From positions 248,001-312,000 of the forward strand of contig CAWFYV010000004.1 of assembly GCA_963820185.1 (NCBI GenBank): a stretch of 64,000 nt of DNA. The letters are read 5' to 3'. The translations under genes and the position numbers were made by a program. Of the stretch, positions 24,956-33,773 are shown piece after piece. Source of the stretch: Aquilonibacter sp963820185 (GTDB lineage Bacteria; Vulcanimicrobiota; Vulcanimicrobiia; Vulcanimicrobiales; Vulcanimicrobiaceae). Every line of letters begins with the position of its first letter. Positions within the stretch are counted from its first letter, which is position 1. The notes beneath the pieces are model-generated. The model saw only the letters and a list, made by a program, of their open reading frames with translations, was not told the DNA's origin and ran no database searches.

Positions 24956-25755
24956 TGGCTTCTCTGGCGGAGAGCCTCATAAAGTAGCACGCCGGCTGCT
25001 ACCGAGGCGTTGAGGGATTCGGTCCGGCCTCGCATCGGGATGCTGACCAAGTAGTCGCACTCCCGGCGCACCAGCGGCGCAAGCCCGTCCCCCTCAGATC
25101 CGATCACCAAAGCCAGGTCCCGATCGAAGTCAGCCTGGCTCATTCCGACAGCTTCCTCGTCGGCCGCCGCGCCTGCAACCCACACGCCTGCCTTCTTTAA
25201 AGCCCGAATCGCCTCGTTAATGTTGGCCACGCGAACGACCGGCAGATACCCAGCCGCCCCGGCAGCGGCTTTGCGGACCGTAGCGTTGACCCCGGCTGAA
25301 CGGCGCTCGGGCAAGATCACCGCGTCGGCGCCCGCGACTTCGGCGGTACGAATGATCGCTCCGACATTATGCGGGTCGGTAAGGTGGTCGAGGATGACAA
25401 AGAGCGCGTGTCCCGTTTTGCGCGAGCCGATGACCTCATCCAGGCTCGCATAGTCAAACGGCGGCGCCATGGCGATCACGCCTTGGTGCGTCTTGAAGGG
25501 CAACTGCGCGAAAAATTGCTTGCTCTCGAACCGCACCGGAACCTCGCGTTCCTTTGCTTGCGCCACAATCTTGCGCAAGAGCGGATCGCGCTTGCGCTCA
25601 TCTGCGACGTGAATCGCCCGCAGTTGTTCGCCCGCCGCGAGCGCTTCTTCTACAACGTGAATGCCGTAGATCACATCGTCGAAATCGATACGCGGTTGCC
25701 GCGGCCGATGCGGGCGCGGCCCGTCTGGCCGCCCCTTTACTCTACGATGCTCCAA
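24952..25755 (-). CDS. rlmB: SpoU-family 23S rRNA ribose 2'-O-methyltransferase
   Basis: 267 aa. An N-terminal substrate-binding domain (YGIHVVEEALAAG) and a knotted SAM domain with HNVGAIIRTA, VIGSEGDGL and ESLNASVA. By similarity it methylates G2251 of 23S rRNA. The frame opens at a TTG overlapping cysS by 19 bases; no better in-frame start is visible. Confidence 0.92.
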   Translation of the reverse strand: MEHRRVKGRPDGPRPHRPRQPRIDFDDVIYGIHVVEEALAAGEQLRAIHVADERKRDPLLRKIVAQAKEREVPVRFESKQFFAQLPFKTHQGVIAMAPPFDYASLDEVIGSRKTGHALFVILDHLTDPHNVGAIIRTAEVAGADAVILPERRSAGVNATVRKAAAGAAGYLPVVRVANINEAIRALKKAGVWVAGAAADEEAVGMSQADFDRDLALVIGSEGDGLAPLVRRECDYLVSIPMRGRTESLNASVAAGVLLYEALRQRSH

Positions 25756-27179
25756 CTCGTCCCATCCTTTGAATCCTTAATTGCAATGCCTACGGTCGCG
25801 AGTGCGTCACGTAAACGATCCGACGCGGCCCAATCTTTGTTAGCGCGCGCACGTGCGCGTGCGTCGACTACTTTCGCGATCGCTTCTTCTGCGCTCGCGC
25901 CGTTGAGCGAGACCTCATCGCCCAGCTGCAAACGCAGCCGCTCGATGAAATCCGCCGCCAAGGTCCGCGCCGGTTCGTGTAGCCAGTCCTGGTTTGGGAC
26001 GATCCCCAGCAGCCACAGCGCGCGCTCTAATTCCTCGCGCGATCCCTTTTGCGGGTCCCACTGCAAGACTTCCGCGAGCGCAACCGAGGTATTCATATCC
26101 TCATCGAGCGCCTTCTCCATCTTTGCAACGAGCGACCCTTGGGTCGCGGCTTTAGCGGGCAAAGCTTTAGCTTTGACCGATAAAGCCACTCGGTACATCT
26201 TCTTCAGCCGGTCAAGCGTAACGTACGACACGCCCAGCGACTCCTCGGTGAAGTTCATCACCTTGCTATAGCCGGTCGAGAGAAACGTCAAGCGGATCGC
26301 TTGCGGGTCGTGCCGCGCGAGCAGGTCTACCAGCGGCTCGAAGTTGCCCAGCGACTTCGACATCTTGCGATTCTCAAAGTTGAGCAGTCCGCCATGGACC
26401 CAGAAATTGGCCATTGGCGGATGCGGCATCAACGGCTCGCTCTGCGCGATCTCGTTTTCGTGATGCGGAAAGATCAGATCTGCACCGCCGCCGTGGATAT
26501 CGAATCCGTGACCGCTTGGATCGAGCAGGACGTGCGACATCGCCGAGCATTCGATGTGCCACCCCGGACGGCCATCGCCATACGGTTCGAAGGGCCACTT
26601 CGGCTCGTCCGGCTTCGCAAACTTCCAAAGCGCAAAGTCCAGGGGATCCTTCTTGAACTCGCCGACCTCGATGCGCGCGCCGGCCTCGAGCTCATCGATT
26701 TTGCGATTGCTAAGTTCGCCATAGCGCGGAAAGCTGCGCACGTTGTAATAGATGCCGTCTTCGACAACGTATGCGTGGTGCGTTTCAATCAGTTCGCGGA
26801 TCATGGCTTGTATCTGCGGAATGTAGGCAGTCGCGTACGGCTCTTCGTCGGGTTCGAGCGCACCGAACTTGCGCATCGAGTCCTTGAACTCTTGGTAATA
26901 GCCCGAAACGATGTCGTACCAGTGTTCGCCGGTTTCGCGCGCGCGATTGATGCTGCGGTCGTCGATGTCCGTCACGTTCTGAACATAGGTTACGTCGTAG
27001 CCCTTGTGCTTGAGAAAGCGACGCAGCAGATCGAAGAACAGAAACGACCGCGCGTGCCCGAGATGCGCCTGCGCCGAGGGCGTTAGACCGCACACGTAAA
27101 TCCGAACCTCGTTGCCGTGCAACGGGGTAAACGTCTCGAGCGAGCGGGTGCGCGTGTTGTAGAGTTTCAGATGACCCAC
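25737..27179 (-). CDS. cysS: Cysteinyl-tRNA synthetase
   Basis: 480 aa class I synthetase. The zinc and HIGH region reads CGLTPSAQAHLGHARSF, where most enzymes have C-G-P-T-V-Y-D; KMSKS is intact as KMSKSLGN. GTG start overlapping cysE by 13 bases. Full length. Confidence 0.95.
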   Translation of the reverse strand: MGHLKLYNTRTRSLETFTPLHGNEVRIYVCGLTPSAQAHLGHARSFLFFDLLRRFLKHKGYDVTYVQNVTDIDDRSINRARETGEHWYDIVSGYYQEFKDSMRKFGALEPDEEPYATAYIPQIQAMIRELIETHHAYVVEDGIYYNVRSFPRYGELSNRKIDELEAGARIEVGEFKKDPLDFALWKFAKPDEPKWPFEPYGDGRPGWHIECSAMSHVLLDPSGHGFDIHGGGADLIFPHHENEIAQSEPLMPHPPMANFWVHGGLLNFENRKMSKSLGNFEPLVDLLARHDPQAIRLTFLSTGYSKVMNFTEESLGVSYVTLDRLKKMYRVALSVKAKALPAKAATQGSLVAKMEKALDEDMNTSVALAEVLQWDPQKGSREELERALWLLGIVPNQDWLHEPARTLAADFIERLRLQLGDEVSLNGASAEEAIAKVVDARARARANKDWAASDRLRDALATVGIAIKDSKDGTSWSIVE

Positions 27180-27850
27180 GACCAGGTCTCTTCGCCATCA
27201 TCGCGTTCGACCTGTGCCACGCGCGCTTCCAACACTTCGAGCCGTCGCTGCAAGTGCATGAAGGCGTCCGCGTTCGGGTCGGGCATCTCGACTTGTGGCC
27301 GGTCGGGCACGATGCGCACCGGCTTCCCATCCTGCGCGACTACGTGCGCCGGAATGCCGACAACGGTTGCGTTGGCCGGGACGTCGCGCACAACCACCGA
27401 GCCGCTGCCGACGCGCGCGTTATCGCCGATGACGATCGCACCGATGATCACCGCGCTCGCGCCAACGGTCACGTTCTTACCGAGCGTCGGATGGCGCTTG
27501 ATGTGCGCAAGGCTCGTGCCGCCCAGCGTCACGCCTTGATAGATCAACGTGCCGTCACCGACCTCGGCGGTCTCGCCGATCACGACGCCCATACCATGAT
27601 CGATAAAGACGCCTTGCCCGATCGTTGCACCGGGATGAATCTCAATGCCCGTAAGAAATCGCGCGACGTGCGAAAGCCAGCGCGAGAGATGTACCAGACC
27701 CCAGCGCCACAGGCGGTGGTTCACACGGTGGAACGTCAGCGCATGGAAGCCCGGATACGAAAACACGACGTCGACCCAGCCGCGCGCGGCGGGATCGCGC
27801 TCGAGCGGCGCGCGCAGGTCGCCGAGAAATGTTTGGAGTGGTCCGGGCAT
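27167..27850 (-). CDS. cysE: Serine O-acetyltransferase
   Basis: 227 aa. First step of cysteine synthesis. Left-handed beta-helix hexapeptides (IEIHPGATIGQGVFIDHGMG, VIGDNARVGSGSVV) with the catalytic HG and the KRHPTLG segment. It is paired with cysS as in Bacillus. A C-terminal coiled-coil tail (FMHLQRRLEVLEARVAQVE) extends it beyond the short SAT form. Confidence 0.93.
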   Translation of the reverse strand: MPGPLQTFLGDLRAPLERDPAARGWVDVVFSYPGFHALTFHRVNHRLWRWGLVHLSRWLSHVARFLTGIEIHPGATIGQGVFIDHGMGVVIGETAEVGDGTLIYQGVTLGGTSLAHIKRHPTLGKNVTVGASAVIIGAIVIGDNARVGSGSVVVRDVPANATVVGIPAHVVAQDGKPVRIVPDRPQVEMPDPNADAFMHLQRRLEVLEARVAQVERDDGEETWSWVI

Positions 27851-27864
27851 GCGATTAGTTTAAC

Positions 27865-28416
27865 CTACGGGTCAACCGGCTTGGATTCAATCGTCTCGAA
27901 CGGCTTGCCGTCCGGCCCAAACTTGATCGGCTCGAGTCCGCGGCCGTGCAGCAACCGCGAACTGACCGCGCCGATGCGGATCAGCATTCGGTCGTGACCC
28001 AGCAAGGGAAACAGCAGTTCGAGCGGTGGTCCCTGCTTCTCGCCGGTCAGTGCCATGCGCAGGGCCGCAAGCGCATCGCCATGGGCAATGCCGAACTCTT
28101 CCGCGATCGCTGGAATGTCGTGTGCAAGCGGTAAGCCGCGAAGTTCCGGCTGGTGATCGATATATTGTCCAACGGAATCGAGAAAAAAGAGCACCGCGCG
28201 CGTCCGCAAGCGCTCGAGTTCGAGCGCGGGGATGATGCACGACTCGGCCCGCAGCGACGCGATGTAGGTAAACGCATCATCGATCTGGGTAAGCTTCTCG
28301 CCATAGGCTTCGATAAAGGTATCGATCCAGCGCAGCGCCGCATCGGGGGCGGGATCCTCGAGGAAGCCCCAGCGTTGCATCGCCGTCAACAATGTGGCGC
28401 GCGTGACGTCAGTCAT
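27865..28416 (-). CDS. Free-standing glutamyl-tRNA synthetase C-terminal (anticodon-binding) domain
   Basis: 183 aa resembling only the C-terminal third of GluRS: a helical bundle ending ALRMALTGEKQGPPLELLFPLLGHDRMLIRI, the GltX signature L-R-x-A-L-T-G-x-x-x-G-P-x-L. The Rossmann catalytic part (HIGH, KMSKS) is absent, and the upstream 4 bases overlap ispF, so nothing was cut off by start choice. It occupies the exact slot of gltX in the Bacillus order ispD-ispF-gltX-cysE-cysS. It could be a gltX remnant kept for another task or one half of a split enzyme. Confidence 0.72.
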   Translation of the reverse strand: MTDVTRATLLTAMQRWGFLEDPAPDAALRWIDTFIEAYGEKLTQIDDAFTYIASLRAESCIIPALELERLRTRAVLFFLDSVGQYIDHQPELRGLPLAHDIPAIAEEFGIAHGDALAALRMALTGEKQGPPLELLFPLLGHDRMLIRIGAVSSRLLHGRGLEPIKFGPDGKPFETIESKPVDP

Positions 28417-28895
28417 CGGTCCGCTCGCTCAATTGCTGCCACGGCAAATGCAGCGATACCCGTGCCATCGCCGGTGTAACCCATGCCTTCACTCGACTTC
28501 GCCTTGACGCTCACACACTCGAGCGGTAGATCCAGGCGCGTGGCAAGATGTTCGCGCATCGCTCCAATATACGGTGCAAGCTTTGGTCGCTCCACGACGA
28601 TCGTCGCATCGAGATTGAGGATCCGATAGCCTGCCTCACGTACGCGCGCAGCGCACGCTTCGAGCAGCACAATCGAGTCGGCGTCCTTCCACTGCGGGTC
28701 GCTATCGGGAAAGTGGCCGCCGAGATCGCCCAGTGCTGCGGCACCCAGCAACGCGTCTGAGAGCGCATGCGCAAGCACGTCTGCGTCGGAATGACCGAGT
28801 GCGCCACGATCGTGCGGCACTGGTATGCCCCCGAGGATTAGCCGTCGTCCTTCCACGAGACGATGGGCGTCAAAGCCGTGACCGACGCGCGTCAT
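28413..28895 (-). CDS. ispF: 2-C-methyl-D-erythritol 2,4-cyclodiphosphate synthase
   Basis: 160 aa. MEP-pathway enzyme with the metal site GHGFDAH and the SDADVLAHALSDALLGAAALGDLG segment. Overlaps ispD by 4 bases and the GluRS-like gene by 4. Confidence 0.96.
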   Translation of the reverse strand: MTRVGHGFDAHRLVEGRRLILGGIPVPHDRGALGHSDADVLAHALSDALLGAAALGDLGGHFPDSDPQWKDADSIVLLEACAARVREAGYRILNLDATIVVERPKLAPYIGAMREHLATRLDLPLECVSVKAKSSEGMGYTGDGTGIAAFAVAAIERADR

Positions 28896-29566
28896 AGTAA
28901 GAATCCTTGCACGCGCGCGACGTCGCCCGGATGCGTCACCTTGAAGTTCTCGCCGCTTGCGGGTACGACCACGACGTCGACACCGATCGCTTCGAGCAGC
29001 GCGACATCATCGGTTGTTTGCAATCCCGCAGCAGCTGCAGCGTCGTGGGCGCGAAGCAATTCGTCGCGCATAGCGAACTGCGGTGTCTGGGCCGCCCACA
29101 ACGCACTTCGCTCGAGCGTGCGCTCCACGAGCATCGTCTGCGGATCGACAACTTTGATCGTGTCAATGACCGGCGCGGCGAGCACAGCGGCGCGTCCGCG
29201 CCGCACTTCGCGCATACCCGCGCGCACATCCTCGGCGCGGATGAGCGGCCGCGCGCCGTCATGAATCAACACCGCATCGTTCTCAGGCTGCAATCCCTCC
29301 AAACCACAGCGCACGCTCGCCTGACGGGTGGCGCCACCGACGACTACGCGAACGTTGCGCTCCGGTGCGAGACGCGCGGCAAGTGCGCGCACCTCATCGA
29401 TCCAATCGCGCTCGGTCACCACTACAATCGACGCGATCTCCGGCATCGCCGCGAAGGTTTGCAAAGACCACGCAAGCATCGGTCTCCCACCGATTTCGAT
29501 CAGCTGCTTCGGCCGCCCGAAACGTGTGCCACGTCCAGCCGCAACGATCACCGCACCCCAGTTCAT
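28892..29566 (-). CDS. ispD: 2-C-methyl-D-erythritol 4-phosphate cytidylyltransferase
   Basis: 224 aa. The CTP-binding loop is VIVAAGRGTRFGRPKQ, and HDGARPLI and the later TQTPQ-like WAAQTPQFA are present. MEP pathway. Overlaps the PIN/TRAM gene by 4 bases. Confidence 0.95.
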   Translation of the reverse strand: MNWGAVIVAAGRGTRFGRPKQLIEIGGRPMLAWSLQTFAAMPEIASIVVVTERDWIDEVRALAARLAPERNVRVVVGGATRQASVRCGLEGLQPENDAVLIHDGARPLIRAEDVRAGMREVRRGRAAVLAAPVIDTIKVVDPQTMLVERTLERSALWAAQTPQFAMRDELLRAHDAAAAAGLQTTDDVALLEAIGVDVVVVPASGENFKVTHPGDVARVQGFLL

Positions 29567-30657
29567 CGCGCGGCCGGATTCGCGGCTTTCGGTCGCGCAA
29601 AGATCATCCGGCCGGCGACGGTCTGCAAAACACTCGTGACCACGACATCCGTACTCGATCCCACGAGGCGTCGCCCCTGCTCGATCACGATCATCGTGCC
29701 GTCGTCGAGGTAGGCAACGCCTTGATGCGGCTCCTTGCCTTCGCGAATAACGTGTACGTGCAATTCCTCGCCGGGCAGCACGACGGGCTTAACCGCGTTC
29801 GCTAGCTCGTTGATGTTCAAGACCTCGACGCCTTCAACTTGTGCGACGCGATTGAGGTTGTAGTCGTTGGTAAGCAAGCGCGCCTGCAGTTCACGCGCAA
29901 GGCGCACGAGCTTCGTATCGACACTGCCCGGCGGCAAATCGTCGTATTCCCTTTCGTTGATCTCGATCGCGTGGAGCTCTTGCAGTTTGGTCAGTGCTTC
30001 GAGGCCGCGACGTCCGCGCGTGCGGCGCTGCGGATCTTCGGAGTCGGCGATTGCTTGCAGCTCATGCAGTACGAAGCGCGGAACGATCAGGGGGCCTTCG
30101 ACAAATCCACTTTGCACGATTTCGACGATGCGCCCGTCGACGATGACCGAGGTGTCGACGAGCTTCGGATTGTTGCCGCGTGCGCCGATGCCCTTGGGGA
30201 TCGGCACAAGGCGCGTCTTGGCCCCGACACGCGCACCCAGGTATGCGAAGAAGATCGTAACGATAAGGTAGAGGAGAATCGCAAAGTAACTTCCGGCACG
30301 GCCTGTTATCGAGATGAACTCGAAAAGGATGCTCTTCACGAGGAGGGCCGTCCCGAGGCCAACCAGCAAACCGACAGCTCCACCGGCTATCTCCGCCGGC
30401 GCAAGACGCTCGATCGCACGCTCGACCAAATTGAGTTCGTCCTCGAAGAACGATTGTGCAAACGGTGCAACGACAATGCCCAGCAGAGCACCGATGACGG
30501 GCGTCCCCCACTCCATGGCCCATTGCAACCAATCGCTTGCGAAATGCAGCGAGAGGACGTTGATGTAGACTTCGCGCCCGAGCAGGAAGCCCGTGACGCC
30601 GAATACGATGGCGAATGCGGTACGCAACACCGTCGTGGATAGACTGCTACTAGTCAC
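29563..30657 (-). CDS. Membrane PIN/TRAM-domain protein (YacL-like)
   Basis: 364 aa. Four predicted membrane helices in the first 150 residues, then a PIN nuclease domain (LVDTSVIVDGRIVEI, LLTNDYNLNRVAQ with the acidic residues) and a C-terminal TRAM domain. It heads the ispD block as yacL does in Bacillus. The GTG start at 30657 directly abuts the inverted-repeat element, with no clear ribosome site; an internal GTG about 9 codons later could be the working start. Confidence 0.88.
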   Translation of the reverse strand: MTSSSLSTTVLRTAFAIVFGVTGFLLGREVYINVLSLHFASDWLQWAMEWGTPVIGALLGIVVAPFAQSFFEDELNLVERAIERLAPAEIAGGAVGLLVGLGTALLVKSILFEFISITGRAGSYFAILLYLIVTIFFAYLGARVGAKTRLVPIPKGIGARGNNPKLVDTSVIVDGRIVEIVQSGFVEGPLIVPRFVLHELQAIADSEDPQRRTRGRRGLEALTKLQELHAIEINEREYDDLPPGSVDTKLVRLARELQARLLTNDYNLNRVAQVEGVEVLNINELANAVKPVVLPGEELHVHVIREGKEPHQGVAYLDDGTMIVIEQGRRLVGSSTDVVVTSVLQTVAGRMIFARPKAANPAAR

Positions 30658-30658
30658 G

Positions 30659-30930
30659 AGTGACCCGCGATGTCAGGATCTATAGCGCCGTCACAGGCAC
30701 CACGGGTGCGATTGGCAAGGCGCGAGGAGGGAGCATAGCCATAGTTCTGTGACCGACGAGCAACGCAGCCAACGCGCCCGTGCTGCCTGTGACCCCAAGG
30801 GCTGCCAGTTTTCGAACGAGGAACATCGTCGCTCTTCGCTCGCAAAGCCCAGCTTTTGTCGCTCATCGCTCCTCGTTCTTCATTTCGAAAGCTGAGCAGC
30901 GGCACTTAGATCTTGGCATCACGGGTCACT
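30659..30930. mobile_element. 272-bp non-coding MITE-like element with 31-bp terminal inverted repeats
   Basis: Ends 30659-30690 and 30900-30930 are inverted repeats matching at 27 of 31 positions plus one indel. Inside lie two more imperfect inverted repeats: 30690-30715 with 30769-30793 (one mismatch, one wobble, one bulge) and 30801-30822 with 30870-30900. Nearly the whole element can fold as a three-way junction. The hexamer AGTCAC flanks it at 30652-30657 and 30934-30939, a possible target duplication. It supplies the last codons and stop of hemW and abuts the PIN/TRAM start. Confidence 0.6.
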
Positions 30931-32052
30931 ATAAGTCACAAACGCTCCGCAAACGTCGTTGGCGAAAAACCGGCCGCGTTTGGTTAACACGAGACGGTCG
31001 CCCCTACGCTCGAGCAGGCCGTCGTTTTGGTAGCGGGTAACGACGGGCGCATAGCGTTCGGTGATGTCGACGCCGTAGCGCTCTTTGAACTCCCCAAGGG
31101 CAACCCCTTGCGCCGTGCGCAGCGCAATCATGATCGCCTCACCCACCGCCTCGAGTCCTCGCAAGCATTCGGCCTCGCCCGGAATCGGTCGACCGGTACT
31201 CGCAGCACCAATGTACTCCTCGAAGTCACGCGTATGCACGCTGCGCACTCCGCCGCGATAGGACGCCGCTCCCACGCCAAATCCTAGGTAGTCGCCGTTG
31301 CGCCAATAGTTCTCGTTGTGCCCGCAGCGATGTCCCGGACGCGCAAAGTTGCTGATCTCATACTGCTCGTATCCGGCGGCCTCAAGCGTCTCGATCGCCA
31401 GCTCATACTGCTCTGCTTCGAGCGCATTATCCGGAAATGCACTCGGCTCGCGCTCGTGCCAGCGCTCGTAGGGCGTCCCCGCCTCGATTGTCAATCCATA
31501 GGTTGAAACGTGATCCACGCCGAGCTCGATCGCCGACCGCAGCGATTGTCGCCAGCTCTGCGCCGTTTGCCCGGGAACCGCAAAAATCAAGTCGAGCGAA
31601 ACAGAGCGCACACCCGCATTCCGTGCGAGCCTAACCGCGTGCTCGACATCGTCCGACGTGTGCTTACGCCCAAGCGTGGCGACCTCTTGCGGCACGAATG
31701 ACTGTACGCCGATCGAGATGCGGTTGATGCCGGACGCGCAATAATTTACGAAATCGCCTTCGCGCACCAAGTCTGGATTGACCTCGATCGAGATTTCTCG
31801 CGGCGATGCGCTCGGAGGGTAGCGCTCGTTCAACAGCTGCGTGAGCGACGCGATCTCTTGCGCGTCATACGCGTTCGGCGTCCCTCCGCCGTAAAAGATC
31901 GTTGCTGCCGGTTCACTCGGCATCGCGGCAATCTCCGCGCGCAGCGCTTGCAGATACGTTGCGGCGCGCGAACGTTGCATCGGCCACTTCGCGAAATCGC
32001 AATAGGGACAAATATACGGACAAAACGGCAGATGAACGTAGACGCCGAGCAC
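30919..32052 (-). CDS. hemW: HemW-like radical SAM protein (heme chaperone, HemN-related)
   Basis: 377 aa. The radical SAM cluster CPYICPYCDF at residues 11-20 and the GGGTPNAYD SAM segment are intact. The C-terminal HemW domain is present. HemW delivers heme to respiratory enzymes; it lacks the extra HemN N-terminal region. The last residues VTYSDP and the stop come from the terminal repeat of the neighbouring element. Confidence 0.9.
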   Translation of the reverse strand: MLGVYVHLPFCPYICPYCDFAKWPMQRSRAATYLQALRAEIAAMPSEPAATIFYGGGTPNAYDAQEIASLTQLLNERYPPSASPREISIEVNPDLVREGDFVNYCASGINRISIGVQSFVPQEVATLGRKHTSDDVEHAVRLARNAGVRSVSLDLIFAVPGQTAQSWRQSLRSAIELGVDHVSTYGLTIEAGTPYERWHEREPSAFPDNALEAEQYELAIETLEAAGYEQYEISNFARPGHRCGHNENYWRNGDYLGFGVGAASYRGGVRSVHTRDFEEYIGAASTGRPIPGEAECLRGLEAVGEAIMIALRTAQGVALGEFKERYGVDITERYAPVVTRYQNDGLLERRGDRLVLTKRGRFFANDVCGAFVTYSDP

Positions 32053-32066
32053 GGCGAGCGCAACTC

Positions 32067-32912
32067 CTATGGCACGATGGCGAAGATACCAATGGCGCCT
32101 GGACCCATGTGCGCAGCAACCGTGAGTGTTCCTTCGTGCACGGTCTCCTGGGCAGGCGGGTGCCCGAGCTTGGTCTCGAGTTGTTTGCGCAGCTTCTCAC
32201 ACATTTCGGCTGCCCCAATGTGCCCGAAGGCAATGCGTACGTTCGGGGAACGCTCGATGCCGCGCACCACCGCATCGACCATGATCTCGCAGGTCTTATC
32301 GAAGGAAAAGCTCTGCCCGGCCGGTCCAATCACGCCTTGGTCGTTCATCTTGAGCACGAGACTAACGTTGAGGATCGAACCAAGTGCCGCCACAGCTTTC
32401 GGCAAGCGTCCGCTACGCGAGAGCATGCTTACATCGGGCACCGCGAAGTAAACCACGTTCTTAAGCGTGCGTGGATCGATCTTCTTCGCGACCTCAGCAG
32501 CCGACGCACCGCTCCTTGCCAACTCCAGCCCATAGTATGCGAGCAGGGCCTCCATGCCCGAAGCGCCGCGCGAATCGACCACCGCCACTTTGTTCCCAAA
32601 TTCTTTTGCTACAGTGCTCGCAAGCTCAAAGGCCTTGGATATCTGCGACGAGAGCGTGATCATCACCGCCTCGTTGCCTGCATTGACGATCTTGGCAAAA
32701 GCTTCGCGAAACTGCTCGGGTGTCGGCGGTTCCGTGCGTGGATGTTCGCCCGCCTTCATGCGGGCAAAGAACGTCGCGCGGTCGATGTCAATGCCATCCC
32801 TAAAGCGCTCCTCGCCGAAAATGATCCATACCGGAACGATCTCGATGCCGAGACGCTGCGCCTCATCGCGCGGCAGATCACTTCCGCTATCCGTGACGAT
32901 TACCGTCGCCAT
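32067..32912 (-). CDS. DegV/FakB fatty-acid-binding protein, copy 1
   Basis: 281 aa DegV fold. It begins VIVTDSGSDLP and contains ITLSSQISKAFELA and DSRGASGMEALLA, which line the acyl pocket. FakB proteins present a fatty acid to the kinase FakA. It follows its paralogue by 9 bases and precedes hemW by 14. Confidence 0.9.
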   Translation of the reverse strand: MATVIVTDSGSDLPRDEAQRLGIEIVPVWIIFGEERFRDGIDIDRATFFARMKAGEHPRTEPPTPEQFREAFAKIVNAGNEAVMITLSSQISKAFELASTVAKEFGNKVAVVDSRGASGMEALLAYYGLELARSGASAAEVAKKIDPRTLKNVVYFAVPDVSMLSRSGRLPKAVAALGSILNVSLVLKMNDQGVIGPAGQSFSFDKTCEIMVDAVVRGIERSPNVRIAFGHIGAAEMCEKLRKQLETKLGHPPAQETVHEGTLTVAAHMGPGAIGIFAIVP

Positions 32913-32921
32913 CTTTCCCCC

Positions 32922-33773
32922 TTACATATCTTGCGCTACGCAAATACCGACGGCGCCCGGTCCGGCGTGCGTTGCGATCACCGGCCCCGCCTCGAGGATA
33001 TCGAGCAGGCGCGGCCGTGTCTCGCCGAGCTTCGCGCGCAACTGCGCTATCGCATTCTCTGCCAGCTGCGGCGCATCGGTATGCATGACTAAGAACCGTG
33101 CTTTGGAAACGTCCGTGACGGCTGCCAAAGCAAGATCGATCATTGCCGATTGCGCGCGCGCGAACGTGCGTACCTGCGCCTCAGCGGAAACTTGCCCATC
33201 TTTAAGAACGATCACCGGCACGATTTTCATAAGCGTACCAAGCACCTGTTGTGCTTTGCCAATCCGCCCGGTGCGTTGTAAATGCGACAGATCCGAGATG
33301 CATGCATAGATGCGCTGCACCTGGCGTTCGCTATCGAGCGCCGCGTGGAGCTCCTCCCAGGAGCTTCCCGCTGCGATCATCTCTTGGGCGCGCATCGCCA
33401 TCATGCCCAACCCGCCAGCGGCACTCTCCGAATCGTAGATGACGATCTTGGCGTTCGGAAATTGTTGCGCCGCCGCACGCGCGGCGTTGATCGTGCCCGA
33501 AAGATGCGACGAAATCGTCAGGCACAGCACATCATGGCCGGCTTCCACGAGCGGACGAAACGCGTCTTCGAACATCTGCGATGTTGGCTGCGAGGTTGTA
33601 GGGAGCGCCTTCTCGCTACCTAACATCTTGAAAAAGTCGCGGCGACTCAAATCAAGATAGTCGCGATAGCTCTTATCACCGAAAACGACGAAGAGTGGAA
33701 CGATCGTAATTCCCAGAGCTGCCGCGCGTTGCGGATCGATATCCGAGGTGCTGTCGGTGACGACGCGGATCAA
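32922..33773 (-). CDS. DegV/FakB fatty-acid-binding protein, copy 2
   Basis: 283 aa, begins RVVTDSTSDIDPQ with LTISSHLSGTINAARAA and DSESAAGGLGMMA. A TTG start overlaps plsX by 4 bases. Two FakB copies usually differ in acyl preference (saturated or unsaturated), so a pair next to fakA suggests a full uptake and recycling system. Confidence 0.9.
   Translation of the reverse strand: MIRVVTDSTSDIDPQRAAALGITIVPLFVVFGDKSYRDYLDLSRRDFFKMLGSEKALPTTSQPTSQMFEDAFRPLVEAGHDVLCLTISSHLSGTINAARAAAQQFPNAKIVIYDSESAAGGLGMMAMRAQEMIAAGSSWEELHAALDSERQVQRIYACISDLSHLQRTGRIGKAQQVLGTLMKIVPVIVLKDGQVSAEAQVRTFARAQSAMIDLALAAVTDVSKARFLVMHTDAPQLAENAIAQLRAKLGETRPRLLDILEAGPVIATHAGPGAVGICVAQDM

Noticed and set aside
30654..30905. 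83-residue frame inside the inverted-repeat element
   Set aside because: The sequence is dominated by inverted repeats, and the product has no domain or ribosome site.
30652..30939. AGTCAC hexamers as a proven target site duplication
   Set aside because: The hexamers are separated from the repeat ends by 1 to 3 bases, and removing the element would join hemW in frame to the next gene, so the duplication may be coincidence.
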